From Echria macrotheca (taxonomy: Eukaryota > Ascomycota > Sordariomycetes > Sordariales > Schizotheciaceae): DNA of 64,000 nt. Shown in pieces: positions 45,856-56,994 of this stretch (its first letter is position 1; each line of letters begins with the position of its first letter). Below the pieces are notes generated by a model. It did not search any database. It saw nothing but the letters and a program-made list of their open reading frames with translations, and was not told the origin of the DNA. The stretch is taken from positions 558,001 through 622,000 of the forward strand of contig MU839840.1 of the NCBI GenBank assembly GCA_030411725.1. The letters run 5' to 3'. The translations under genes and the position numbers were made by a program.

Positions 45856-48354
45856 TCAAGAGTACTGCTGTACTAGTCCCGTCTCAGGCATCGACCCCCA
45901 GAAGCCATTCCCGCTGTCCTCGGGTAACAGGTCCTCCGATCCGTGCGCGAACTGGTTGATGCCCCCGGGAACTAGATACCACGGGAACGACTGGGTAGTG
46001 GCCAAATACTTGTCCATATCCTGCGCTGACCCGTACGACGGGATATTCGGAATTTCTGGGATCCCGGCGAGCTCTGGCACCGACAGCTGCTGCGGCATTT
46101 GCGGAGACGGCATGGCGTACGACGACTGCGACGGGGACTGTTGCATATTCTGGCTCACTTGCAGCCATGCCGGGGCCTGGTCGCTCGGGAGTACCTCCAT
46201 CTTGGAGTCCATGTGATCAGGCTGCTGAGTATGGTGGCTGTTGATAGGTGTGAACGACATCGACGTCGACCTCGGCGTCTTTGTCTGCTCCGGGTGATAG
46301 CTGTTGTCCGGCCCGACAGACGACCCCGGCTCCATCGTGCTACCCCGCGACGAGCTCCTGTCATCATCCACAGGCAAGATCTCGCCGTGGTTGACAATCT
46401 TAAGGCCCTGCTGTTTCCACTCCTCGAGACCGCCGCCTCCAATGCGGACACTGAGCTTCCCTCCCTCGGCTTGACCGCTCGACGTCTTCTTCCAGGTGTA
46501 CCGCTCGTAATCCTGCTTGACATATTGATAGTACTTGTCCATGTCTTTGAAATATTCCACATATGTCTCTGCCATCTTGAGCCAAATCGACATATGCTGC
46601 AGCGTTTTAAAGGTGAGATAGGTCGAGGTACTCTTTGGCTGGTCCGGCCGTATTGGCCCCTCGTCTTCCGCTGGCAGCATGTGGCGTTTAGCATCCATAT
46701 GTGGGAAGCAGACAGCGTAGACGCCGACAAACGCGGCCGTCCACACGGCGAAGAGCACCAGAGCCGACATGGGCAACTTGTCCCGGCAGAGATCGATGAG
46801 ATTGACAATATCCCTGGCGGCATGGAATACCTTTTCAGCACTGCTATCCCAGAATCCTGGCGGCTCCGTCCCGGGACGAAAGATTGGCTCGTCAAGCGGT
46901 CCTATAGGTTTGTGGCACCGAATCGGGATAAAAGGGATATACTCGCGATGCAACATGATCCGACACACGGCGCCGAGCATGTGCATCGAGACATAGGCGC
47001 TGCTAGCCTGGTGGTTCTCGTGCTTGTAGAAATTGAGGTCTGACAGCCGGAACCGTTCTGGTAAGTCGTCATAGAATTCGTCTAGTTTCTGCCGCAGCTG
47101 ATAGAAGGTCGTTTCTGGCTGCCATGGCGCGTTCTTCCCCTCGGTGAATCTTCCTCCGGCAAAACTCCACTTGGAAATCTCACCCCACAAGTCCACAAGG
47201 CGCACGAACCGGCCGAGCAAGCTATCCTTGATAGACTTTCCCACGCGGTCCTCCGGGCTCGGTTTCAAGAAGCCGGTATATGCCTCCTCCGACCAGTCGA
47301 ACGAGATCTCGGAGCACGGGAGCTGAATGTGGAGATCCTCAGATCGAATCGTCGACACCCGCCCCTTGCCGCACCCGAGCAGCCTGTCCAAGATCAAACA
47401 ACTGAACATGGTTCGCCGACGAATTTCCCTGGCGACCGCCATTTGCGACTGCGTCATGGACGTCTTGGTTGCCGCTGTCCTCGGTGACTTGAAACCTTTC
47501 TCTTGATTCCTGTCCCCCTCGCCGAGACCTAAGGCCTGGGCCATCCGGATGGCCACGCCGACATACATCCACGCCGCCATGCCACCTGACCTCGGTCGGG
47601 ACTGGCTCCATTCGTATAACCCGAGCATCAGGAAGGCCTGCACCCGCTCGACCGACGCGATCGTCATACTCGACCGAAGGCCACCAATTGCCTTGGTAAG
47701 CACTTCGGCATAGTACTCGGAAGCTTCCGCGTTGCCCACGGGCCGGCTCTTGGTCGAGGCGCCAAGCACAGCACCCCTTATTAGCGGCGTGACGTACGAT
47801 ACCAATGTCGGGTGGAACCTGGCCGTGAGCGTTAGAATGCCGAGTAGCACGAGATTAATCTCGGGCGACGCATCGGTTTGTTGCTTGGCCCGGAACCTCC
47901 CGCTGATCTTCTCCTTCAATGTCGCCAGGTGAAGAAATGGCAACTCGGAAGCAAAATGCAGCCGGTAGATCTCAAACACCTGTGACCAGACGGATTCCGA
48001 CAGGTACGGCGCCGACAAGACCTCCTCGGCGAGGTGGGCGGCGGGGAGGTCGTTGTCGATCTTGGCAATGTCCTCGATCTTCCGTTGTCTTTTGCGGTCC
48101 GGGGGTCCATCCGGCTTGACGCCCGGGGGCGAACCCGCCGGCCTCTTCGGAGGCGCCGGCGTGGCCTCCGGATAGGTGCACTCCTTGCCATTCCGGATGC
48201 ACGTTTCGCAGGGCGCATCTCCTCCCGTGTTGTTGCATTTTATCTTTGATTTTCGGCATCGCTGACACGCGATGCTGGACCTCAGCGGCGGGCGCTTGGC
48301 ACCTTTCTTGGTGTCGATGGCGCCCGGCGGGCTCACGGGGATTCCCCCCATCAT
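45856..48354 (-). CDS. Zn2Cys6 fungal-type transcription factor
   Basis: From the ATG at 48354 the protein has 832 aa. The zinc cluster lies at residues 30-59 with spacing C-x2-C-x6-C-x8-C-x2-C-x6-C (starts CQRCRKSKIKC). A basic linker RKRQRK follows. The fungal transcription-factor middle homology domain spans about 150-560, and the tail is Gln/Ser/Pro-rich. It should bind CGG triplets in the nucleus; target genes are unknown and I do not recognise the orthologue. The same frame stays open upstream to 48723 with protein-like sequence (for example DYEAFPAPRPTADLP and EDESQFSAG) but has no ATG, so an extra first exon further upstream is likely and the true N-terminus may be 120 or more residues longer. 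Confidence 0.88.
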   Translation of the reverse strand: MMGGIPVSPPGAIDTKKGAKRPPLRSSIACQRCRKSKIKCNNTGGDAPCETCIRNGKECTYPEATPAPPKRPAGSPPGVKPDGPPDRKRQRKIEDIAKIDNDLPAAHLAEEVLSAPYLSESVWSQVFEIYRLHFASELPFLHLATLKEKISGRFRAKQQTDASPEINLVLLGILTLTARFHPTLVSYVTPLIRGAVLGASTKSRPVGNAEASEYYAEVLTKAIGGLRSSMTIASVERVQAFLMLGLYEWSQSRPRSGGMAAWMYVGVAIRMAQALGLGEGDRNQEKGFKSPRTAATKTSMTQSQMAVAREIRRRTMFSCLILDRLLGCGKGRVSTIRSEDLHIQLPCSEISFDWSEEAYTGFLKPSPEDRVGKSIKDSLLGRFVRLVDLWGEISKWSFAGGRFTEGKNAPWQPETTFYQLRQKLDEFYDDLPERFRLSDLNFYKHENHQASSAYVSMHMLGAVCRIMLHREYIPFIPIRCHKPIGPLDEPIFRPGTEPPGFWDSSAEKVFHAARDIVNLIDLCRDKLPMSALVLFAVWTAAFVGVYAVCFPHMDAKRHMLPAEDEGPIRPDQPKSTSTYLTFKTLQHMSIWLKMAETYVEYFKDMDKYYQYVKQDYERYTWKKTSSGQAEGGKLSVRIGGGGLEEWKQQGLKIVNHGEILPVDDDRSSSRGSTMEPGSSVGPDNSYHPEQTKTPRSTSMSFTPINSHHTQQPDHMDSKMEVLPSDQAPAWLQVSQNMQQSPSQSSYAMPSPQMPQQLSVPELAGIPEIPNIPSYGSAQDMDKYLATTQSFPWYLVPGGINQFAHGSEDLLPEDSGNGFWGSMPETGLVQQYS

Positions 48355-51300
48355 TGCGGCGCCGGCTGAGAACTGGCTCTCATCCTCGGCAGCCAGGACG
48401 TGTCCCCGCGGTGCGGCGCCCGGGGCGGCGCGCGGTGGGCTTCTCGGCAGCGGTTGCCGGCGGTTGAGAGGGCGGTCGGGTGGCAGATGGGCCGGCGCAC
48501 CCTGCTGATGGGGCGACTCGGTCGGCAGGTCGGCGGTGGGTCGGGGGGCCGGAAAAGCTTCGTAGTCGGCCGTGGTCGCTGACGCCGTGGTCGCCTCATC
48601 GGCGTCCGGCGGGTCGGCAGGAGAGAGGATGGATTGGATGCGTAATTGGGAAGCAATTGTGACGGCGGCGGCGGGGGTCTCACGGGGAGACCCTCTGATC
48701 CTTTTTTGTCTGGTGGAAAACACGAGGCCGTCCCTGAGCAGACCCTACAGTGCGAGAGACGGGCTGCAGAGACCGCAGGGCGGCGGGGGACACGGACGAG
48801 CAGACGGACGGAAGCCTGAGCTCTTCTCCTCTCCCTCGTCTGTCGGCCGACTTCGCGCGCGTTGCGTGGCAAGCTAAATAGGGAGGCGCACACGACGATC
48901 CGAGCCCGGTGGACAAGCAGGCGGTGCGACGGGCTCGGGTTGGCCAGGACCGGAAGAGCGGACGAGGTCGGGGGCCTGGTCTGGCGCGAGACGGAGGACA
49001 GGAGGGCGAGGCAGACGAGGCGGGTGTTTGCGCGAGGTGTGACAACGTCCACCGCAGCTGCAAGGAGCCGAAAGCTTTCCCTTCGCGGCCGGTGCCCGAC
49101 GAGTCACCCGTCGCCAATTAGCGGACAACGTGCGCTGCGACGCCAATGTGTCGGCGAATCCTTGCCCGCGGCTCTCGCGCAATGACTGCGTGCTCCTTGT
49201 TGTGCTGCGGTGCCGTGCGGTGGTGCTATGGTACGGTGAGCTCTCGACGGGTGAGTGTGTGTGTGTGTGGTGTTGGTGTGCTTTTTATGGTGTGCAGTGG
49301 CAAGCCTCGAGGTGTGTGCTGAGGAAACAGCTGCTGGGGGAATAGCAAAGCTTTGGCCGCCGTGGGGGACGGGCGCCGTTCGGATTCCTGGCGCGCTGTG
49401 TCCGGGGGTCCCTGGTGGCCTGAAGCGAAGTTCCTGAACAAGCGACCGAGAGCGAGCGCCTGCCTTTTTACTGGCCGGCGAGGGAGGGGTGAACCAACTT
49501 TCTACAACTGAGAGCTTCGGCTGCGAGGGAGACAACAATCGAACGACGGTGGCTGCAGCACGACAAGTCTAGGCCGTTTGACGGCATGGATGGGCACGAG
49601 GTGTGAGTACAGACACAGGCAAACAGGACAGAACGAAGATGGTCGGGGGGCGGCAGCCGCAGGTGGGCTCCGCCGACGACATATAAACTAGTCGAAGCTG
49701 CTGCCGGTGCCATGCCCTCGAGACAGAACATGGCATTCCCAGACGGGCAAGCCCAGGTGTGGGTGCAGCGGCGCGCAGGCGCAGGCAGCTGTTCGGCGGT
49801 TCCCAGGTGAGCTCCTTTCCAGCAGACGGCCGCGCTGCAGTCGGCCAACCTCGATGGCCTCTTCCCGGTGCGCCGCGATGCAGTGCGGCTCGGATAGCGC
49901 CTTCATCTTCTCCAGCTTCCTCCACTGGCTCTGCTTCCTGACTGGCCACAACCCGCAACGTCTGAGACCTGCCCGCGCGATGCTTTTCCATTATCACTTG
50001 GACTTGCTTTTTGCATCCCCTCTGGAGGTTGGGAAAGTGACAGATAGCGAGGGCGGTGATATCGCTGAATTTTGCTCTTATCTGATCACACTAGAGTAGT
50101 GTAGGGACACCCTTGGCCCTGGGCTGCCGAATCTTTCCCTGCCCGGGAACTCCCACCCCCGCGCTCCTCCGCCCTGGAACATCCATGGATCTATCCGTAC
50201 TCGACCGGAGCAGCGGCACACCCGCCCAGGTGCTAGCCGAGGACGGAGCCTGTGGCTGTCGGCTTGTCGGCCTCCCTTGGGCACGTCGCCTGACTGAGGT
50301 GCTGCATGTTTTGCATATATTTTTCATTTGAGCCGTCTCTCGCCGTTGCATCCGCTCATCTGGGGGCTCTTTCTGGCGTGGGAATCAGCGGGGTCCTGGA
50401 ACCAGGCCACGCTTGCCGACGTCGGCACCCGTGAGCGACGGCAAGTCGCTCCCGTCGTAAGAAATGAGGCGGAGCTGGCTCTGACTTGGATTTCACCCAC
50501 TCGAGCCTTTCTCTCTTCGGGAGCCTGTCTTCCGCCGAATCTGCCGTGGAACATAATATGCGAGAGCGGTCCTTGGGGACACAAGGTTATGTGGCTTTCG
50601 GATGGATGCCCCGTGGGCCGTTGGGCTCCGATCCAGCAATGGTCAACTCTTTCGTGGCGTTTTGGTCGGTGGCTTGAGTTGGGTGTACACAAAGACTTGT
50701 CGCGTTGTGTAGTTGGCTGTCAGCTTGTCCCCGACCCAACTTACCCGACAAGGATAGGTAAGCCGCATCGTCCTTGGCTTAGACGCCTCGATGGCGTCCT
50801 CTCATCCCAAGGACCATTGCAGAGTAGCGGTCGGACAGACATCAAGAGGACAGCGCTGGTGGTGATATGCCCGCAGAGGCCCCAAACCGGCAGGATGCGA
50901 GCTTCGGGACCGCACGCTGGACCGAATCGGGACTCGCTGCAGCCACTCGGGCTGCGTTGGAAGCTCCCATTCGACCCGGCCTGACTCGCCCGAATGTCTG
51001 TCATGTCACATCGACTCTTGGTCGATCAGACGAGATGCGGCATTGATACGCAGTTTTCCGCGCGGCGCAATACTGGATTTCGTGTTAGACGCAGAGCTAA
51101 ATGGTGATTGGCAGAACGAACTACAATGCCTCTACGTTCAAAAAAGCTACGTCTCGAAAACCGGTAGACCGATGCGTTGGGCGATAAGATGGTGGCCGGC
51201 CGGGGGTCTTCGCAGAAAGCATAATCCGCCAAGATGTGCGGACGGGCTGTGGGTTGGCATGAGACCTCAATGAAGTCAGGTTCGTTATCGATGGGCTTGC

Positions 51301-51973
51301 TACGGTTTCTACATTGGCTGAGAGGCGTGACATCGGCAGGATGGTCAGTGCGAGAAGACGAATAATGCCAACGGCCGAGCCGGCTCACTGCGTCTTCGGC
51401 ACAGCAATGAGCGGGCACAAAGCCGGATGAAGTCGCACCGTTGATGTGAAGGCGGACTGGCCACGTGCTGACCCGGATTCTTACAGCTTCATAGATCAAG
51501 TTATTATCCGGCGCCACAGCGAGGCTGGTGTGGTGCAGACGGTGGGCTAGATGCTCTTGCTTGGAAACTAGGTTTCGCGATTGCGTCGTCAAGTCGCAAG
51601 GCAAGCGGAGAGTCATGACCGCTGGGTGGCGGATGCGCAACGAATCCCTCGCGGCTATCAACTCACCTTGTCCAATGACGTCGTTGCAGGTCCTCCAACT
51701 CCCAGAGGCCTCTCGCATGCTCCACACACATGAGCGCAATAAGCGCCTTCTGGCCGCGGGGTGATGCCCAGGACCTGCTGCTATTTTCAACACCAACGTG
51801 CGATTGACCCCGCCCTCACATAGACCTGGTCGCCTGCCCGATTGCTAAAGGGGCCATACTCTCAGACCAGGGCGCCGTTTCGTCCATCTTGCACCCACGC
51901 CGGTATTCAGTTGACGGGCGAACCACAGTCACAGACAGTCGCGCAACCGTTTACACGCATCGAGACCGCCACG
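48355..51973. other. Long divergent region, Zn2Cys6 gene to senescence-domain gene
   Basis: The part next to 48354 up to 48723 probably still codes for the transcription factor N-terminus. The remaining 3.2 kb contains a pyrimidine-rich leader on the minus strand, a short TGTG run near 49254-49270, and scattered open frames such as 50328-50984 (+) and 51026-51796 (-). These lack recognisable families and good starts. I call nothing else here. Confidence 0.5.
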
Positions 51974-52018
51974 ATGGCCTCCGGACACAATGTGGGCGCG
52001 CTCCGGCAGTGCCTGTGA
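51974..52018 (+). promoter_or_regulatory. Upstream open reading frame abutting the main start
   Basis: An ATG at 51974 opens a 14-codon frame (MASGHNVGALRQCL) whose TGA at 52016-52018 is directly followed by the ATG at 52019. A second in-frame main ATG lies at 52037 in a strong context (GCCATGG). This layout allows termination-reinitiation or start selection between two isoforms. It assumes the transcript starts upstream of 51974. Confidence 0.45.
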
Positions 52019-53617
52019 ATGGCGCAATCGAGAGCCATGGCTAACGAGACGCATCGACAGGACCCGAAACTGCTCTACGCCATCAACGGCGTATCGGCCT
52101 TCCACATCGTCAACGGCAAAGAAGAGTCGCTCACGCCCGCTGGCCCGCAGACGCTGTCGCTCTTGATGGTGCCGACGAGTTCTGGCTTCGCCGACCCTGC
52201 TGTCGACCCCGAAATGGCAAATGCGGAGCAGGACTTTTACCTCCATCTCCACTTGCCGCCCGAACTCGACCTGCCGCTCCCCGCAACGACACAGATCTAC
52301 CACCAACCGCCCAGGAGCTACCTGATTCCTCGCTGGGATCTAGGCCCGGATAGCGGGGCGTTCACGAGGATCGAATTTCCTTCTTTGGAGAGCCGGAAAG
52401 GGATCCAGGAGGACGTCGACACCTTCGAGACTATTTTGGCGCAATGCACAGCGTTCCTCGAGCGAGCACCTCCCCCCAAGACGGGCCGAAAGAATTCGTT
52501 GAACAATGGGAAGGCGGCGTCTACCAAGGGTTCGACATCGGACGATTTGCCTGCGTACAACCCGGCAGATTACAAGCCCGGCGAGGCTTATGCCCGAGGA
52601 AGCCAAAGCGCCGTGGGCAAGGGCCAGATCGTCCTTGTTGACGAGGAGGATGGCAGCGTCATCGGTGAGCTTGCCGACGGTTTCCAGGTCGTCGAGGATA
52701 GCAAGTTGAAGCATGGATCCAAAGGTTGGTAGTCCACACCGCGATGCCCTCGTCGTCGTGCTAATCATTGGGCCTCAGATCCTGTCGAAATCACGCTCCC
52801 TCCAGAAGGCGGCCAACTTATCGGCATTGCCCCTGTTTCTCAAGAGTTTCTCGAAGCTGAGCTGCATCCGGCATATAAACGGTCCTTCTTAGTGTCGAAC
52901 GCATCAGCGGCTTCGCGTCTGATCATCACGGGCTCCGACATGGTTGCGAAGGTGCTGCAGAACCAAGCTGATAGCTTCACCAAGAAATCACAGCCCTCGT
53001 CGAAGCCCATGACATTCAAGCCCACGACAAAGGAGCATATTCGGCGTATCAATGCGTTTACCGGTGGCGCAGCGGGTTTGTCCGCCAAGACGGTCGGCCA
53101 GATCGGCAACTTTGCGCAACAAGTCGGTGCAACACTTGGCGGCCACAGCAAGAAGGCTGCTGCGAGTAGCGGCACCAAGGGGTTCGGACCCGACGGAAAG
53201 CCTCTGGATGACTACAAGCCGGGTCTGCTGAACAAGAGTCTGATGGCCTTCTCGACGGTAATGGACGGCGTGGAACAAGCAGGGCGTCATCTGCTCGCTT
53301 CGACTTCGGATGCGGCTTCGACGGTGGTTGAACACAAATGGGGTCCCGAGGCTGGCGAGGTGTCTCGAAGCATCGGGAGTGGTGTCAAGAATGTGGGTCT
53401 CGTGTATATTGATGTGACGGGTGTTTCGCGACGAGCAATCATCAAGAGCGTGGCCAAGGGCATGGTTGTGGGACGCACCGTCTCAGGCCAGCAGGTGGTT
53501 GTGGGAGGCGGTGACGGAGGGGTCATGACAGATACGCAGTCGACGCATTCGGCCGACACGCTGACTGTGACCGAGGGCAAGCAACCCGCGAGCGCACTGA
53601 ATGGGAAAAAATACTGA
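52019..53617 (+). CDS. Senescence/spartin-domain protein
   Basis: Two exons, 52019-52724 and 52779-53617, give 514 aa. The intron has a weak donor GTTGGT, a clear branch point TGCTAATC and acceptor CTCAG; joining gives GSKDPVEITLPPEGG across the junction. The start may instead be the ATG at 52037. The N-terminal half (about 1-235) is a conserved fungal region beginning near KLLYAINGVSAFHIVNGKE. The senescence domain (PF06911 type) lies at about 275-475, Gly/Ala/Ser-rich with SLMAFSTVMDGVEQAGRHLL and YIDVTGVSRRAIIKSVAKGM. Relatives are plant ERD7 and animal spartin, which bind lipids and lipid droplets at membranes. A role in lipid-droplet turnover is inferred only. Confidence 0.88.
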
Positions 53618-54287
53618 ATATGCGGGGGGACTGGAAGAGAACATGGCTAAATTGTCGGATCACGGCGCGGAGTTGGGGATCGAAGTCGATGGTACTTTTT
53701 AGACTCGGAGCGTAAGCGGTGAAGGGGTCTTACGTTGAGCTGTAAACTTTGACTTATTACGGTTGTAGTAACCCATTGGTACACGTCGCGAGTTTAAACG
53801 GGACAGTTGAATCATGTGACCACGGATTTGCGCTGAAAGTCGCGTCTCAAGGCGCGTTGCGGGGAAGGAACTCGTCCATCGAACGGCAACAGCTCCCCAC
53901 TGGGCACTGCATATCTACCTAAATATGCAATGTTAGTCGCCCAAAAAACAATGGCATGGCAATCAAGGGCCTCTTTTTCCACCTCTCGAGTTTTGGCACT
54001 TTAACGCTTTGTTCTTTCTTGTCAACACCAAATTGCGTGCAGCCCTAGCAAAAACCCTGCGACTCATTGCCCCGGATTCTCTGGGGCCTCGCACCCTGCA
54101 TCATTGACCACATGTGTTGCCGATTCGAGCTTCTGGGCACCTTCATACTCGGCTACCAAGATCTGAAAAGACGCTGGTCGCGCAACTCTCGCGTGAATGT
54201 TGAGGGGGGACGAGTAGGGTAGGTCCTGACACGCCTTGCTTGTCAGGCTACTGCTAATTCCATTCATTGCAGGGCCGGCACCTCGAC
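53618..54287. other. Intergenic and leader of GCP4
   Basis: The gap holds the 3' UTR of the senescence-domain gene and the promoter of GCP4. A likely leader intron runs from 54219 (donor GTAGGT) to 54272, with branch point TGCTAATT and acceptor TGCAG just before the GCP4 start. Confidence 0.55.
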
Positions 54288-56702
54288 ATGCTCCACGAAA
54301 TCCTCCTTTCCCTGTCGGGGCACCCGTCCCCTTTGCTCCGATCTCCCAGAGCCTCAGCATCCCATGACGATGTCTTGGGCTCCAGCGGCGTCATCTCGCC
54401 GTCCGAACGCGCCCTCCTCGCATCCCTCGCCCATCTCAGCGAGCTCCACGTGAAGTTGATAAGCTTCGCAGCCCAAATATCGGCTTCCCACCCGTCGCTG
54501 ATCTGCTGCGCCGTGGCGGCCGCGATCGAGTCTAAGCATCTCGCTGCTTTCCAGCGCAAAGTACTGGAGGTGGAGGATACTATCTTGCGCAAGGACGCCG
54601 GCTTGGTTGGCGCCTACAATATTGTTCCCCTGACGGCGGTTGCTGGCGAGTTCGATGGCTGGACAAGGCGTATGGAGTGGCTCTGGGAACGGGTGCAGTT
54701 CATGCTGAAGGCGGAGCGGTCAGCAGACGATTCTAGCGCCCGAAGAACCTCTCCTGGATGCGCGGTAATAGACCATTTGAGGAAAGAGCTGCAAACCGGG
54801 TATACCGACATTGAGGAAATGGCAAAGAGTTTGGTGGCCGTTGCCGAGAAGGCATGGCTCAAACAGGTCTCAGCATGGGTCTTGTATGGCAAGCTGCCGA
54901 GCTTCGGGGTGAACGACTTTTTCATCCAACAGTCCAAGGATGCCGAGGAGGTGGGTAGAATAACTCGGAATTTGATCGAGACTAACAACGAATAGGAGTA
55001 TACATGTGTCGCCTCCCTCCTACCATCCTTCGTTACGACGTCTACTGCGGCGTCGATGCTGTTCATCGGGCGGTCATTAAATCAAATCCGCCTCAAGAGT
55101 GCCGAAGATCCGAGTCTCCGGGGAACACACCATTTGATAACCCAACTTTCGCAACTCGCCGCTCTCGAGCATCCTTTGGACCCAGCTACGTTTGGGAGAA
55201 CAATCACGGACATTCGCCATTATCTCTCTCGAACAACACTACAACGACTTTTGCCTTCAACCAAGGTCCTGGAAACGTTGTATCTTTTGCGAGATTTCTT
55301 CCTTCTGCGACGAGGCGAGTTCGCTGTTGCGCTGACCCACCAAGCCGACGAAAAGATTCGGGGTCGATGGAGGAGAGCCGAAAACCTGGCCTATGAGAAG
55401 CGAGACGGGCTGGGTACGGTTGTCGTGAAGGAAGGAGAGGTGACGGCCGTTCTCGCGAGGACATGGGCGGCCCTCGGCTCGATGCAGGGGGAGCATGCCG
55501 AAGAAGACGAGGGCCTAGAGCTCGCAAGAGATCTACTACGGCTAACCCTCGCCAAGTCCAAGTCTTCCACGCCCATGTCGCCAGCCGATGCGGATGGCGG
55601 GCTTGGTTCCATTGCCTCAACACCGTTCCGAAATCTCCTGTTTTCTGTTCCTGTCGTGTTAACCCTTCAGATACCCTCGCCGCTTGATCTTTTCCTTAGC
55701 CAGTCCGACCTTCAAACCTACACTGCGATTAACTCTTATTTACTATCCTTGCGCCGCGCCCATGTCCGACTGACAGATCTCTGGAAACTGACATCGCTTC
55801 GACGGCATCATCCAGCACCCCCGGCGCCGCCATATGGCAGTAGTCGGGTCGGGAGGGAAAAGACACTGTTGATGCGGCAACGAAATACGTCTCGTTCCAA
55901 CGTTTTACGAAATTCTTGGGCCACAGCGAGTGCGGCCGTCTTTTTCTTGGGTGAAGTGGAAGGCTACCTCCAGACCGAAGTTGTCGCCGGCTTGACGGAG
56001 GGATTCCATCAGTGGCTCGTCACCGGGGAGGACGACCTTCGGCAAGCTGAGTCACCGAAGCAGAAGCTGGCGCCGCCATCTGGGCCAGACGGCGCGGAGG
56101 ATGAGAACAATGACGACGACGACATCTGGCTGGCCGCCTCCGCCTCTCAAATGAGCATCTCGCAGACACACGAGGTCTCCTCTCGACACCCTCATGACCC
56201 GCAAACACTTGCAACCGCCCACCGCCGCTATCTTCGTACCCTTGTCCGCCGCCTTCTCCTGACCAGGGAATCGTTCACGGATCCGCTCTACGAACTCCTC
56301 GTCCAGATCGACCACCTCGTCGCGCTCGTGCACCGTCTCCATTCGGTCTGGGCAGCCGCCGACCTCGAAGCAGACGTCGGTGTCGTTGATGCCTTTGTCG
56401 ACCTGGCACGCGAAGAGCGGGACGTCCAGAAGGAGCTGCGCGGTGTCGAAACGCGAGTGAAGCATGGCATCGAGGGGCTGGTTGCAGAGTTGAGACATCT
56501 GGAGGCCGGCGGAGCGGTCATGTGGTTTGGCAGTGGAGACCAAAAGGACGAGGACGGGGAGCAAGATGATGGCGAGCCGAGCAGTCTGGGCGAGGGCGGC
56601 CAGTATGTGCCGAGGCGCGTGGGAGACGTGGACAGGCTCCTGATGAAGCTGGACTTTGGGAGTTGGTTTGGCAGTGATGGCAGACATGAAGCTGACGAAT
56701 GA
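54288..56702 (+). CDS. GCP4: Gamma-tubulin complex component 4 (Spc97/Spc98 family)
   Basis: Two exons, 54288-54950 and 54996-56702, give 789 aa; the 45-bp intron has donor GTGGGT, branch point ACTAACAA and acceptor ATAG. The N-terminus MLHEILLSLSGHPSPLL is characteristic of GCP4. The N-terminal GCP domain covers about the first 300 residues (SAWVLYGKL, then SMLFIGRSLNQIR). The C-terminal gamma-tubulin-binding domain covers about 320-760 (PSPLDLFLSQSDLQTYTAINSYLLSLRRAH). An acidic insertion (about 100 residues) interrupts it near 570. GCP4 is a short member of the gamma-tubulin ring complex at the spindle pole body. The match is strong at both ends. Confidence 0.92.
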
Positions 56703-56994
56703 TGGATTACTCATTAGACTACTCACTATGAGCTCACGTTTTTGATGATTACCCTCTCAGTTCTTCTCTGTGTATGTGGTTTATACGGTGTATTACTCCG
56801 AGCGCTCTTCTAGCAGCTGATTCCTTGCTTATTACTACGCTTGTGTTGTATATCATGAAGCCCGAAGTCCTGCCTGTCTTGAACTCCAACCTGCTGGGAG
56901 TGAAAGCAGAATCGCAAAAAAAAGGTCAACAAACCCCGCCAAAAAATGTAAACATAGACTAGTTGTACGCGTTATGTGGAAAGGGACTTCGGGG

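Noticed and set aside
46099..47043. 314-codon rightward open frame opposite the Zn2Cys6 gene
   Set aside because: Lies entirely over the conserved middle homology domain; no independent features.
50328..50984. 218-codon open frame upstream of the senescence-domain gene
   Set aside because: Trp/Pro-rich sequence with no family resemblance; likely chance in GC-rich DNA.
51026..51796. 256-codon leftward open frame
   Set aside because: Starts without ATG, Arg/Ser/His-rich, no motif. It could be an eroded gene but nothing supports this.
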